Below are positions 42,808 through 53,322 of a stretch of 64,000 nucleotides of DNA, one piece after another. Location of the stretch: contig FMBT01000372.1 of NCBI GenBank assembly GCA_900095095.1, positions 62,001 to 126,000 of the forward strand, read 5' to 3'. The notes beneath the pieces are model-generated. The model ran no database searches. It had not been told where the DNA came from and was given only the letters and a program-made list of their open reading frames with translations. Positions within the stretch are counted from its first letter, which is position 1; every line of letters starts with the position of its first letter. The translations under genes and the position numbers were made by a program. This DNA is from Fragilariopsis cylindrus CCMP1102 (taxonomy: Eukaryota > Bacillariophyta > Bacillariophyceae > Bacillariales > Bacillariaceae).

Positions 42808-43876
42808 TTATATCTTGGAAGAGTTGAATCCCCGCCCCATATGATGAGATGCATATTCATATTGATCTAAATTTTCGTGGTAATGCATTCTTGCATATTC
42901 CAACATAATCTTATCGTGATTATATGGATCAATGAATAATTCACAGTCGGCATCACGAGCTTTTATGACTTCTACTAATGTAACAAAAACGTCATCTCAA
43001 TTTGCTGAAATTTGAGCAGTCTTCTTTTTGTCAGATACTTTTGTCAGATACTATATATACGTTCTTACTTTTTCTTCATGATAGAGATACCATTTAATAG
43101 GTGACGGTGACTGTTGTTTCACTCCCTCCCCCCTCCCCCCCTTGGTTGATATAATTATCCATCGTTCACTTCTTTCTCCTCCTTCTTCTCTTACTGTTAC
43201 TCCCTTGACTAGGACCACCAGATTCTAAGCCGATCGAATTATTTGAATGATGATTATTGTTTCTTTGGTTCCTAAAGTTCCTTTCTTGTTCTGCCATATT
43301 ACGTGCCATTTCCCACATCCCACCTTTATCTAATCCGCCTTGAGACTGTGTAGCAATATCAATGACTTCTTTTCGTATCGCAAGATCCATCTTAAACATT
43401 ACATCCTGATGACCAGTTTCTTCATAAAACCATGCTCTATAGTTGTCATCAGACCACGCTACATTATTATCTTCTCCATCGGTTGTTAGCCTTGCTGTTC
43501 CGTCGTCTAAATCTTCACGAATTGCCTCAAATGCTTGACGCAAGCGAATAAACTCATCTGCAGCGTCTCTCTTATTTTCATCAACATTCGCATCATTGTG
43601 ATCATTAGACGACGATGGTGATGATGATATAACATCAGGGTGAGTCTTCATCGCTAATTCGATGAATCTACGTTTCACAAAATCATATGTCGAATTTTTG
43701 GGGACACCGAGAATGTCAAACGGGGTTTTGCCATCCTTTATTTTCGGGTATTGAGAAGAATGGTCGCCGCCATGATTACTGGACCAGCATGCCTGCTTTT
43801 TTATATAGGAAACATTGAATGATAATCGACGAAAAATACGGCTATTGTGACTATTTCTGATGATACAAGTACTCAT
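42808..43876 (-). CDS. J-domain (DnaJ-like) protein, probably mitochondrial, two exons
   Basis: Exon 1 (43876..43195) encodes an Arg/Ser-rich, mitochondria-like N-terminus (RNSHNSRIFRRLSFNVSY) and a J domain: PFDILGVPKNSTYDFVKRRFIELAMKTHPDV, with the HPD triad, then FIRLRQAFEAIRED. The long frame continues to 43166 with a Lys/Arg-rich end. However, a GTAAGA donor at 43194 joins in phase 1 to a hidden exon (42974..42808) reading EVIKARDADCELFIDPYNHDKIMLEYARMHYHENLDQYEYASHHMGRGFN. That exon is clearly coding and gives 282 residues in total. I therefore regard the basic tail at 43194-43166 as intron read-through. Its Hsp70 partner is not evident. The C-terminal region is conserved-looking but not recognised. 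Confidence 0.82.
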
Positions 43877-44285
43877 ACTGCTTTCGCCGATACATCATGT
43901 TATACCGGGTGATGTTTTGCGTTGATTAACCTAAGGCTGGATTTTCAAATTTTCAAAGCTTTCAGTTGTCATTTTATTCCCGCATGACTGATTGATGATG
44001 TATCATCTCCACAAATTCAAAATCTTTATTCATATGCCCATCTTCATTTCACCTGCTAACTGCTAAGAACACCTAACACAGCCATACATAGTCAAATAGC
44101 GACTACATTTAACAATAGACACAAACAACACTCACGCAGGAGCATTGCATTCAAAGCTCTACAATAGATCGAAGAGACATAGAGTCAGCATTATACAAAG
44201 ACGTAGAGCATAACCATTTCCTATTTTTCATTTCACCGGAGTCAGAGATATTTTTCAGCACATAAAGTAACAATACAGTAACAAC
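43877..44285. other. Divergent intergenic region
   Basis: Upstream regions of the J-domain gene (-) and the TPR membrane-protein gene (+). No further feature was seen. Confidence 0.5.
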
Positions 44286-45776
44286 ATGGTTACAATTGCC
44301 GAGAGAAAACGACCGCTAGTACACGTCGTCACTGTTTGCTTTTTGTTATTGGTTTGTTCGCAGACCTTGGAGTGTGCCACAGCGATAACTTCCTGGAAAT
44401 CAACGACAGCAGCTAGATTTACAAAAAATCCTTCCGGAAATCGGTTGTCAACAGTTGCACGGGGTGGAAGTCTGGATGAGTCGAATAAGGACGACGTAGA
44501 CGGTGTCGGTGACGACGTCGAAGGTACTTCGGAGGCAGTTACAACAGCAACAGTAGAAGAGGATGATGCGGAGACAACTACTGCAGAAGCATCAAAAGAA
44601 TCAGGAGGGAAAGACTCGGAATGTATTGTCGATGAGGATGAGGATGAGGAAGTCAACTCGGACGACGAGGATGAATCGTCATCATCTTTGATCGAAATCG
44701 CATCAAAACTACGTCTAGAGGGAAAGAAATACCACGACGAAGGTGATTTCATCAAGGCAGCTGAAGTCTTTCAAAAAGCAGCAGACACACTATTAGAAGG
44801 TGATGGGGACAATACAAAATCGTCAGAAGATTATGCAACTTGTCGTTTACATCAGGCACTTTGTCATTTAAAGTCCAAAAATTATGAATTATGCATCGAT
44901 GCTTGTACTGATGTATTACAAGGATCAGATTTTACAGCAGCTGGCGTTGGCGGTGGTGGTTCAACCCATTTGCCTGCCATTAATGCCCGAGCCTACCATC
45001 GTCGTGCTAAGGCTAAGATGGCATTAGGGGATAATTCTGGTGCCTTACAGGATGCACGAACGGCATCCTTTTTGGGAGATGGAAAGGCTGTAGCATTATA
45101 CGGTAAACTTATGAGAGAATCATCCTCAACGGACCTATCGTCTGCCATAAACCCATTACTATCTCCAGAGTCATCTTCGCCGTCACCACATGCTGCTTTA
45201 TTGGAGTCACTCATGAATAAAAGCGGTAGTGGAAACGGGTCTGCAGGTGCAGGTGGTCTTCCTGATTTTTCTCCTGCTAGTTTGCTATTGGGAAGCGGCA
45301 GCGATGGCAACAGCATGCTAGGAGCTTTGGGTTCAGGTGGGGGTGGATTGGCTAAATCGGTCATACAAAATCTTTTAAAGAAAATGGATGATGAATCTAC
45401 ACACGAAACTATATGTACCTTCTTGCAACAAACTAGCACGGCCCAGATTAAAAATCTAGCCTCAATGGCTGGGATTAATAATCCTCTACAAGATTCACAA
45501 CTTGACAAATTGGTAAATTTCTGCCACAGAATCACACCTAAGGGTATAAGAAGGACGGTACGAGCAACAAAGGTAATGGTATACATTGGTAAGTTGATAA
45601 GGCAAACTATCAAATTGATCAATAAGTACAAGTCTCTTTTGGCGGCGATTTTTATTCTGCAATGGGCGAAGAGTTCTATCTTTAGACCCATTCCTATCAA
45701 TAAAGGGGCAGCTAAAAAAGCAGCTAAGCTAGCTCTAAAAGAAGCCATGAAGGCCAATAGAGCAGGTTTCTTTTAA
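44286..45776 (+). CDS. TPR protein with signal peptide and C-terminal membrane segment
   Basis: A single exon of 496 residues. The N-terminus (VVTVCFLLLVCSQTLECATA) is a signal peptide. An acidic, Glu/Asp/Thr-rich stretch of about 90 residues follows. Three tetratricopeptide repeats lie at about 145-270 (KYHDEGDFIKAAEVFQKAADTL, CRLHQALCHLKSKNYELCIDACTDVL, AYHRRAKAKMALGDNSGALQDARTA). A Gly/Ser-rich linker comes next. Then a helical segment (VIQNLLKKMDDESTHETICTFLQQTSTAQIKNLASMAGI) resembles the STI1/Tic40-type motif. A hydrophobic stretch (YKSLLAAIFILQWAKSSIF) and a basic tail end the protein. The layout suggests a membrane-anchored chaperone-docking receptor of the ER or plastid envelope; which membrane is inference. 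The frame is intact. Confidence 0.8.
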   Translation: MVTIAERKRPLVHVVTVCFLLLVCSQTLECATAITSWKSTTAARFTKNPSGNRLSTVARGGSLDESNKDDVDGVGDDVEGTSEAVTTATVEEDDAETTTAEASKESGGKDSECIVDEDEDEEVNSDDEDESSSSLIEIASKLRLEGKKYHDEGDFIKAAEVFQKAADTLLEGDGDNTKSSEDYATCRLHQALCHLKSKNYELCIDACTDVLQGSDFTAAGVGGGGSTHLPAINARAYHRRAKAKMALGDNSGALQDARTASFLGDGKAVALYGKLMRESSSTDLSSAINPLLSPESSSPSPHAALLESLMNKSGSGNGSAGAGGLPDFSPASLLLGSGSDGNSMLGALGSGGGGLAKSVIQNLLKKMDDESTHETICTFLQQTSTAQIKNLASMAGINNPLQDSQLDKLVNFCHRITPKGIRRTVRATKVMVYIGKLIRQTIKLINKYKSLLAAIFILQWAKSSIFRPIPINKGAAKKAAKLALKEAMKANRAGFF

Positions 45777-45857
45777 ATAATGACAAACGTCTAGACAATT
45801 GATTCGGTTTGATTCACTATAATGATTTCTATTATTCTAATTTGATAAAATAAAACT

Positions 45858-48290
45858 TCACGACGTAGGCATCTCTATTCTTTCAAATTCGCTATACCAT
45901 TCTTCCTGTTCGTCAACTGTGATCCACCTTAGTCCATTCATGGTTGTTCCATAAACTCTCATGGTGGAATGATCGCCTTCATCTTCTTCGCTATCTGTAG
46001 ATTTGACAGACGTGTCGTCGTCAATTGTTTCATTAGCAACATATTTTACCTTGTAATCGACTGGTTGTCCTGTTTTTGATAATCCCATCAGACATAATGA
46101 ACGTCCCCGTGCTAACCTTTTCGTCACGATCGGAGGTAACTCACCAGGGTCGCAGTCGCAAAAGCAAAAGAGCTGCGGTTTGGCCATTCGTGACTGTTCC
46201 ATTTGCTCTCTTAGCCACTTTGATTGTGTAGAATTTTCGTTCTGCAAGCCAGATGATTGTAAAATCAATCCCTGGAAACCGTTCAACCAGAAGGTGTAGT
46301 GCACAGTCCCGTCATTCCAAAGAACAGGTATAGAATCTCGAATTCTCGCTAGGAATTTCCAGAACTTAGGTGGTATCACTTTCCCACAAACAATAACTGC
46401 CTTCGGACGTTTCTTATTGATTGCAGCGATGCTATTCTTCCAACCCTTAAGATATTGCTTCTCTTGTTCGGGCGTAACAGGCTCTCCGACTAAAATTGGA
46501 TTGGTTAACATAACAATCTTAGTTGGCTCTGGCTCTATTTTAGTTGCGTACGGATCCGCACTGCCTCTGCCCGTCAACGGCTTATACTCGTCATCGTTCA
46601 TCTGCGTCAAGCCAACAAAGTCTCTAGAAACGGCCCGCACCTTAGCCCTGATAAAGTCAATATCCGATGTGAAGAACCGTTGGAAGACACGAGTTTCGTC
46701 TCCTTTTGAAAAGACTTTGGATTTGTCCAAAACGTGACAAATGAGATTCTTTTGACTCGGATTAAGTCGGGATAAATCGTGTTTAGAACCATCACCAGGC
46801 GGGTGTTGGTCACAGATATCCAAATCATTAGCATCTATTTTCGCAAGTTCCGCGCAGGCTCGAATGCTCAAATCTTGCAGAGACGGAAGAACGTTCGTCT
46901 TGTCGTGTCGATCTATCTTCGCAAAGTATTCGTGCGATCTAATAATGTCATAACCTTTGGCAACATCCATCTTCTCCGATTTAACCTGGAAACATTCGGC
47001 TCCAATTCGATCTTCCGGTTTAACTTGCATCAACCTAGAAATAATGTCCCAAGCATCATCATCGGGAATCCCCCATGTATTCCTCGGTAAAAGACCTCGT
47101 TTGATACGCAAAAAAGTAAGGTACGGCGATGGACTCCAATAAGGCGTCGATCCAGTATGTAATATGTACAACATCGCTCCAAGAGCCCAAAGATCCGTGG
47201 CGGGAGTGGCGCCGCTATTCTTTGATTTATCTTCAACCTGATTGGGCATTCCACTAAATCCCGTTACTGCTTCCGGAGACATAAAATCTGGAGTGCCTAC
47301 AAATTCGGGCCCATTTAAATCAGTGTCAATCAAATCTTTGGCTGTACCAAAGTCGATCACTACTACATGATTGTGTTCGTTGAGAAGCACATTTTCTGGT
47401 TTTAGATCACGATGTACTATACCATGCGAATGAAGATGTTCTAGAGCGTCAACAAGTTGTGACATCCACCTTTTCACTTGCATCACTGGAGCTCCTACCA
47501 TATTTCCCTTGTATCTTATTTGCGACCACAAATCAGGATTTACGTTATGCAAGTCCATCAGGTAGTAAAGATTTTCAAAATCTCGGAATGCATGATACAT
47601 GTTAATCACGTTGGGATGGGGAGGAATTCTTTCTAATAAAACCCGTCTTTCCATTGCAATTTCATTGTATACGTTCGGGTGTTGTCGTTTGGCTAAGTCG
47701 GCAGCAGTTTTTTTCTCTAGAATCTTCAACGCAAAAGTTTCCTTGGTGACTCTATGCTGAACAATAACAATCTCTGAAAAGTTACCAATTCCTAAAGTTT
47801 CACTCTTTTTAAACTCTCTAATCGAAACGGGTCGTTGTGCGATTTTGACGGATGTTTCGATCGGTGGAGCGGGCTCGTTCATCTTTGCTAAAGCTTGTCT
47901 AATTAAATCCTGAAGGGATTGTGTTTCCGTTTCATTCAGCGTCTCTATTTTTATTGCCGTCTCCAAAACTTGGATAGTCTGATCATATTCCTTCAATGCA
48001 ATTGTGGTCTTCGCGAGACGATACGCTGACTTCACATTTGATTGCTTTGATATATTCCAAGCAAGACTTGCATCCAATTTTGCATTTTCTAGATCTTCCA
48101 TTTGAAAGTAACAAGCGGATCGATTGCAGAGATTTACAATGTACGCCGTTTCCATAGAAGGACTTGCGTTTGATGCCATATCAATAGCTGCCGTATAGAA
48201 AGATATTGCATTGCCGAGAGTCCCTTGTTGAAATTCGTGGTTTCCCTTTTGACGTAGATCGTCGACGCTATTTTCATCGGCTGTTGACAT
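45858..48290 (-). CDS. TPR + PDK1-like kinase + degenerate CPPED1-like phosphoesterase fusion
   Basis: A single exon of 810 residues. Residues 1-135 form TPRs (LRQKGNHEFQQGTLGNAISFYTAAI, NLCNRSACYFQMEDLENAKLDASLAW). Residues about 160-460 are a complete AGC-type Ser/Thr kinase closest to PDK1: LGIGNFSEIVIV, FALKILEKK, IVHRDLKPENVLL, DFGTAKDL, FVGTPDFMSPEAV, DLWALGAMLYILHTGSTPYW. After a linker, residues about 575-810 follow the CPPED1 metallophosphoesterase order: IVMLTNPIL, AAINKKRPKAVIVCGKVI, HYTFWLNGFQGLILQSSGL, WLREQMEQSRMAKPQLFCFCDCDP and NGLRWITVDEQEEWYSEFERI. The metal-binding motifs are lost (GD is GK; GNHD and GHxH are not seen). This would be an active kinase with a scaffold-like phosphoesterase fold. 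It lies tail to tail with the TPR gene at 44286-45776. Confidence 0.88.
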   Translation of the reverse strand: MSTADENSVDDLRQKGNHEFQQGTLGNAISFYTAAIDMASNASPSMETAYIVNLCNRSACYFQMEDLENAKLDASLAWNISKQSNVKSAYRLAKTTIALKEYDQTIQVLETAIKIETLNETETQSLQDLIRQALAKMNEPAPPIETSVKIAQRPVSIREFKKSETLGIGNFSEIVIVQHRVTKETFALKILEKKTAADLAKRQHPNVYNEIAMERRVLLERIPPHPNVINMYHAFRDFENLYYLMDLHNVNPDLWSQIRYKGNMVGAPVMQVKRWMSQLVDALEHLHSHGIVHRDLKPENVLLNEHNHVVVIDFGTAKDLIDTDLNGPEFVGTPDFMSPEAVTGFSGMPNQVEDKSKNSGATPATDLWALGAMLYILHTGSTPYWSPSPYLTFLRIKRGLLPRNTWGIPDDDAWDIISRLMQVKPEDRIGAECFQVKSEKMDVAKGYDIIRSHEYFAKIDRHDKTNVLPSLQDLSIRACAELAKIDANDLDICDQHPPGDGSKHDLSRLNPSQKNLICHVLDKSKVFSKGDETRVFQRFFTSDIDFIRAKVRAVSRDFVGLTQMNDDEYKPLTGRGSADPYATKIEPEPTKIVMLTNPILVGEPVTPEQEKQYLKGWKNSIAAINKKRPKAVIVCGKVIPPKFWKFLARIRDSIPVLWNDGTVHYTFWLNGFQGLILQSSGLQNENSTQSKWLREQMEQSRMAKPQLFCFCDCDPGELPPIVTKRLARGRSLCLMGLSKTGQPVDYKVKYVANETIDDDTSVKSTDSEEDEGDHSTMRVYGTTMNGLRWITVDEQEEWYSEFERIEMPTS

Positions 48291-48883
48291 TTTGTAGTCT
48301 ATCTGCTTTTTATCTGAGTCCCCCGTAAAAAGATTTTATGATCTATACCAAGATCCGATCTTTTTTTGTTCTTCTCGTCGCCACTGACACGATTATCAAG
48401 AGGTTAGATACTGTATGTGTTTCGTCCTTGTGACGCGTAGGACGATAGCGATGATCGATACAATAATGTTCAAATGAATGTCTTCTACTATTTGTCGATT
48501 GCCGTGTTTCGAATAACTTATTATCGAAACAAGTATGACGTACGGACGTACAATTAAAATCAAACGTGCATCTACATACAGTATTCCTTCGTATTGAAAT
48601 AAGTACGACATGGTCGATACTGTATGTGTTTAACTAAAATTAAATTTTAATACTATATACATATAATATTCTATAGTATTATTATTATAGACTTTTCACA
48701 AACTATATCTTTCCTAGTTTTTTAGAGGATGTAAGTAAACTTTTTATCTAATTTTATTTTAATTGTATCGTAGCATTGGTCCATGACATTGTTACTATTG
48801 TTGTTGTAGACTCATTACTCATTCATCTTTTTACTTTTTTTTATTCTCATTTCTTGCTCCTTTTTGTTTCTTCCTTCTTTGCT
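48291..48883. other. Intergenic, no gene seen
   Basis: AT-rich upstream region of the kinase fusion and 3' flank of the glycosyltransferase gene. Only chance frames. Confidence 0.5.
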
Positions 48884-50293
48884 TCATTTCCTTCTGTCTC
48901 TCATTTTCTTTCCTTGCGTGTCGTTTAGTGCTGCTGCAGTTGTTGCCGTTACCGTTGTTATGTTTGTGTTCTTAATATCTGTTGGTGTTGGTGTTGTTGT
49001 TGAATTAAAACAATCGATTAGATATTGTGCTTTGATAGTCAAGTTATATTTTTCCATACCGTTGATACTAGTATGAAATTCTTTTAAAATTTCACATATA
49101 ATTGGAGACCTCCATTTATGTTTACTTTCTAATCGTGTCAAAAGCCATGGTTTGGTCACAGTTAGATGTATCGTTTGAAATATATGATTTCGTCGGTACC
49201 AAAAATAGTCCATTTTTTCCCCCCCTGTTAGTGCACTTGATAGAATAGCATTTTCTCTCCCCATAGTTTTCATACGATGTTTCGGATCATCACTAACAGT
49301 AAAATAACTGGATAGGAATCCTTGATGACCAAATCCAGTATTCCATGTATCGGGTTTGGTCATATTAGATGCATCGGAAGGAATATGTCTACGTACATCC
49401 GATAGTTTGTTTACCAATGCGTCAAAGACTTCTGAACTTGGCTCAATGATCATAGCACCCGAATTCCATTCTATTAGATCCTTTGACTGGATAGCACAGG
49501 GTGTAGCAAAATCGGTAAACCAATGATAAATATTTTTCCTTATCAATATGTCAGCATCAAAACCAATTACTTTATCATATTCTGTTAAATTAAAGAATAC
49601 AAGTTTATTGAATACACCAGACCATAAACCATTTTCTTTTACCTTCCGAATAATATGGTCGTGATCTTGAAATATTAAGTTTTGTATCAATCCTTCCTGT
49701 AACCACGTTTTAAGTACATTACCCTGTTCCATCAGACTCTGTTCCCTTGTCGTTGTACTTGTAGTTGTATCTGTATCTGTAGTTGTAGTCCATGCATTTG
49801 TCGCAATAACAACAATATCGATACCTTGTGCAATCATACCCAACTTATGTATCTGTTGTATCATACCATACAATCCATAAAGATGTACATATCTTTCAAC
49901 ATACACAGCTATGGCATATCGTTCTTTTTGTTGCTGTTGTTGTTGTTGAAGTTGTTGCGTCGTCTCACTTTTCATTCGTAATCCTGTTATCCTTGCTCCT
50001 GATGCTCCTGATGCTTCTAATTCTGTTTGTGTTTTTCCCATTGGTGTACTAAGCAATTCGATAACATTACCAGTATCGAATAATAATGATGAAGGATTAT
50101 TATTATTACCTCCTTTTCCTTGTACTGGAACTCCTCCGTTCGTTATAACGTCCTTCATGGTTCCACAAATAATACAAAATATAATCCCAACCAAAAATCC
50201 ATTCCACCATTGACGACTACATTTTCGTGATGATATTGATAGCCCCTTCTGATCAAGAATCCCTTCAGTCATGATCAAATGAAACGCACACAA
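48884..50293 (-). CDS. GT8-family (glycogenin-like) glycosyltransferase, type II membrane protein
   Basis: A single exon of up to 469 residues; MTEGILDQKG at residue 8 is an alternative start. A membrane anchor lies near residues 35-52 (GFLVGIIFCIICGTM), then a Ser/Gln-rich stem. The catalytic domain starts with RYAIAVYVERYVHLYGLYGMIQQIHKLG and IDIVVIATNAW. It continues to GVFNKLVFFNLTEYDKVIGFDADILIRKNIYHWF, the GT8 pattern with the DxD metal site (D-A-D), and EWNSGAMIIEPSSEVFDALV and TGFGHQGFLSSYF. The usual C-terminal HxxGxxKPW region reads HLTVTKPWLLTR. The C-terminus is Thr/Asn-rich and low complexity. Golgi location and UDP-sugar use are inferred from the family. Confidence 0.86.
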   Translation of the reverse strand: MCAFHLIMTEGILDQKGLSISSRKCSRQWWNGFLVGIIFCIICGTMKDVITNGGVPVQGKGGNNNNPSSLLFDTGNVIELLSTPMGKTQTELEASGASGARITGLRMKSETTQQLQQQQQQQKERYAIAVYVERYVHLYGLYGMIQQIHKLGMIAQGIDIVVIATNAWTTTTDTDTTTSTTTREQSLMEQGNVLKTWLQEGLIQNLIFQDHDHIIRKVKENGLWSGVFNKLVFFNLTEYDKVIGFDADILIRKNIYHWFTDFATPCAIQSKDLIEWNSGAMIIEPSSEVFDALVNKLSDVRRHIPSDASNMTKPDTWNTGFGHQGFLSSYFTVSDDPKHRMKTMGRENAILSSALTGGEKMDYFWYRRNHIFQTIHLTVTKPWLLTRLESKHKWRSPIICEILKEFHTSINGMEKYNLTIKAQYLIDCFNSTTTPTPTDIKNTNITTVTATTAAALNDTQGKKMRDRRK

Positions 50294-51203
50294 AGTGAAG
50301 TGTCGTGTCGTGTCGTGTCGTGTAGCAATGGCTATTTGTTTTAGTTGTTATTCTTAGTATTGTAGTAGCCTTCCTTCACTCTCTTATCTTATTTGTCATC
50401 TCGGCTCATCTCGTCTCAGCCACACACAACAGCAAATGACCATCGATAGATAGATACCACACCCTCTTCACTACATTCACTACCGGCTTTGAGGGGGGGT
50501 ACCTTTATTAATGAGAGAGAGAGGAGAAAATGAGAGAGCGAGATAGAGTTTCATATTCTAAAAATAAATATTTGAAAATGGTGTTAAGTACCGTAACTAC
50601 ATATTTTTAGCACAGGATTTCCCACAGGTTTCTACGCGTTCTACTGCTGTTTTTAGCAGTTTCTGGTTTTATTTTGATTTTCTCACCCACTAGTGAAAAA
50701 GTGAAACAACATACTCGTTTTGACTACTTATATCAAAAAAAATTATGAGGGGAACTTAGTCGAATATTAGATTTTTCATAAAATCAATTCAAGCCAATTG
50801 GATTGTTACAATTAAAGTATCTATGGAAAGCTGACATCAAGAGCTATCTACTTATGTATGTAGTTGTTTATTGGGTACAGATTGTAGTGGAGCGATTTTA
50901 GCCAGAATTAATTCTTGCCGTTAAGGGCCGCTATACGGCCCCTAGTTAATTAAGGGATAGGGAAATTTAGCAACTAGTTTGGTTGATTCTAAAAATTTGC
51001 ATACTCTCCCGTTGTAACTTAAGGACATACAGATTGAGATGTAGAATCATTTATTTATGTACAATATATACTACATCGTACTAGCTAGGCTAAGCTAAAG
51101 CAAGAAATATTTTAACTATTAACCAGTACGATGCAATCGACGCAGAGATGATAATTGGATGGGAGCTATTATATTTTTAAAAATTATTTACTGGCATATC
51201 TAC
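50294..51203. other. Intergenic with small hairpins and a TGTCG repeat
   Basis: It contains five TGTCG/GTGTC units at 50300-50323 in the glycosyltransferase promoter. A hairpin ACTGCTGTTTTTAGCAGT lies near 50643 and a GC-rich hairpin GGGCCGCTATACGGCCC at about 50926-50942. Nothing coding. Confidence 0.5.
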
Positions 51204-52679
51204 TTAGATAGTATCCATAACGGGTTCTGAAATTTCAGTATCTTTTCCGTCCCCATCTAGATTTTCCTTATCCTTCTTCTTTTTTTTCTTCTTTTTTCCG
51301 TTGCCATTCATTTTGTTCATGTCATCTTTCCCATCTTCATTTGATTCCTCTCCCGAAGCTGATGGATGTCGTTTCTTGAACTCTTCTTCTGCCTTAACAA
51401 GAATATCCATTGAACTTACAGCTGCACGATTCTTTTCAGCTGCAAGTTTCACATTCATCAATGCCTGTTTCGTCTCATCATGAAGTCCAAGTGTTCCATC
51501 ATAGATACCGTACGCCTTGGCATAAAAAGATAACGCAGTTTCGTATTCTCCCTTCTCCATCAAAACCCCTGCAAGCTTCGTATAGATATTCGCCATCTTA
51601 ACGTGGAATTTACCCATCATACGTTCATATATTGCAATTGCTGACTTATATTCGACCAAACTAGACTCTAGATCGCCGTTTTCTCCCAAAGCCTCCTACA
51701 TGAAAGGAAGAAAAGAACGAAATAAGAATATGTTAGAAACAATGAGAATCAATATTATTTCCATAATCCATAAAATGACCAAGTTCTTCGACGACAATTC
51801 TATCTATTTCAAACTTACCGCCATTCGTAGGTATATATCACAAGTCGTTGGATGTAAATCACCAAGATATTGCATTTCTAAGGATATAGCTTTTCGATAA
51901 TATATCATAGCATCTTCATACTCGCCCTTTCGACACATGATATCTCCTTCGGTTTCATATTCAAGTGATCGAAGAACAATCATTTTGTACTCGATGATCG
52001 ATTCTACATTCATATTACCCCTAGCAGCCAACACTGTGCCAATATTTTCAATGACTTCCACAACATCTAAATGAGCCGTTCCACCGAAGACTAGAATTCG
52101 AGCTCGTAACGCTTTTCGCAATTCACCCAACGATTCGTCGAAATCACCACGATCACTTAGAGCACAACCCATCACGTAATGACTCCGAGCTGTCTCTAGA
52201 TGCGATCGACCTAATATGGTTTCTCGGATGGCAATTGCCTTGCGGTGTTCGAGAATCGAATCGTCGTATTCTCCTGCTCGTTGGTGCGACACTCCTCTAC
52301 TATGGTGTGTCCTAGCAAGGTTGAGTTTACAGTCCCTAATTTCTGCACCAAACTTCTCATTCTTGCCATCCTCATCAACAACAACTTTACCTTTCCCTTT
52401 CTGTTTTTGAGACGACTTCGACACATAAATTTCTACTGCCGTATTTAAATGTTTCATAGCCAGTTTAAAATCTTTAGTAGCACGATACGCTAAACCAAGA
52501 CTGTAATGAGTCGTCGCAACTTCTGCACTATTGGAACCTGATTTAATTTCCTGTAGGTGTAAGGCTTGACGAAGTTCTTCTATTGATTCTGCATAAAAAG
52601 ACTTATGCCGTAAGTTGTCGCCAATGTTAAAGCGCTGTGTACCAACATCGTCATCGTTGTCGTCGCCACTATCAACCAT
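51204..52679 (-). CDS. Kinesin-light-chain-like TPR protein
   Basis: Two exons, 52679..51819 and 51695..51204, join in phase 0 (donor GCG|GTAAGT, acceptor ATGTAG) to give 450 residues. TPRs of the 42-residue kinesin-light-chain type follow one another: SIEELRQALHLQEIKSGSNSAEVATTHYSLGLAYRATKDFKLAMKHLNTAVEIY, then YDDSILEHRKAIAIRETILGRSHLETARSHYVMGCALSDRGDF, DAMIYYRKAISLEMQYLGDLHPTTCDIYLRMA and SSLVEYKSAIAIYERMMGKFHVKMANIYTKLAGVL. The C-terminus is a Lys-rich, then acidic tail. No kinesin-heavy-chain heptads are visible, so it may be a generic scaffold. Function is inferred only from the repeat type. Confidence 0.86.
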
Positions 52680-53322
52680 TTTTATTATGAAACTTTCTTA
52701 CTATATTATAGAATCGAAACTGTGCTTCCCTTTCGTCTTTAAGAAATAATGTGATCTTTAACAATAATACGACTATCGGTATATACAGTAGCAGGTAAAG
52801 TAAGATATATAACTAAGTTATGCATATATTATTGGTTTTGTAAATTTCCTCGAACTTATGTCTGACTTCGCTACGGTCATATTTTATCATTTTTTATGCA
52901 TCCATACTTCATTAAATAAAGTATGGATGACCAAATATGAGTCGTGCACACATCCGTCGAACGACTAAAACGAGATTTCGCGAGCATATGTTACTTTGCC
53001 AGTCACGCCAATAGTAAAGTAAATATAATACAGGAGTGAAAATAGGAACATGTACTAAGAAAATAATCTACATGTGGCTAGCAATAGACCAAATTGTGTT
53101 CAGGATATTATATCCTAATAAAACATAAAAACAATCCAGAACTTCAATTTTTCATTAAGTATAAAAGTAAATTAGACAAAAAATTCAATCTAATGTAATC
53201 AATAAAATGTGCGATAAGATTGACAGTGATCTAGATGATAATTATTTGATGTTTGTTAGCTGAAGGATTCACTATCTCGTATCTCCAAACACATATCGAT
53301 ATAATAGGTAATAGCATTTTAT
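52680..53322. other. Intergenic with an inverted repeat
   Basis: Contains the inverted repeat at 52878-52940. Otherwise AT-rich with no coding signal. Confidence 0.5.
52878..52940. repeat. 63-bp interrupted inverted repeat
   Basis: The inner 11-bp arms CATCCATACTT (52899-52909) and AAGTATGGATG (52919-52929) are perfect around a 9-nt loop. Outer arms TCATATTT and AAATATGA extend the fold. It is about 200 bp upstream of the kinesin-light-chain-like gene. Confidence 0.8.

Noticed and set aside
44993-45757. 254-codon minus-strand frame
   Set aside because: Antisense shadow of the intact TPR membrane-protein gene, whose sense frame has clear domains.
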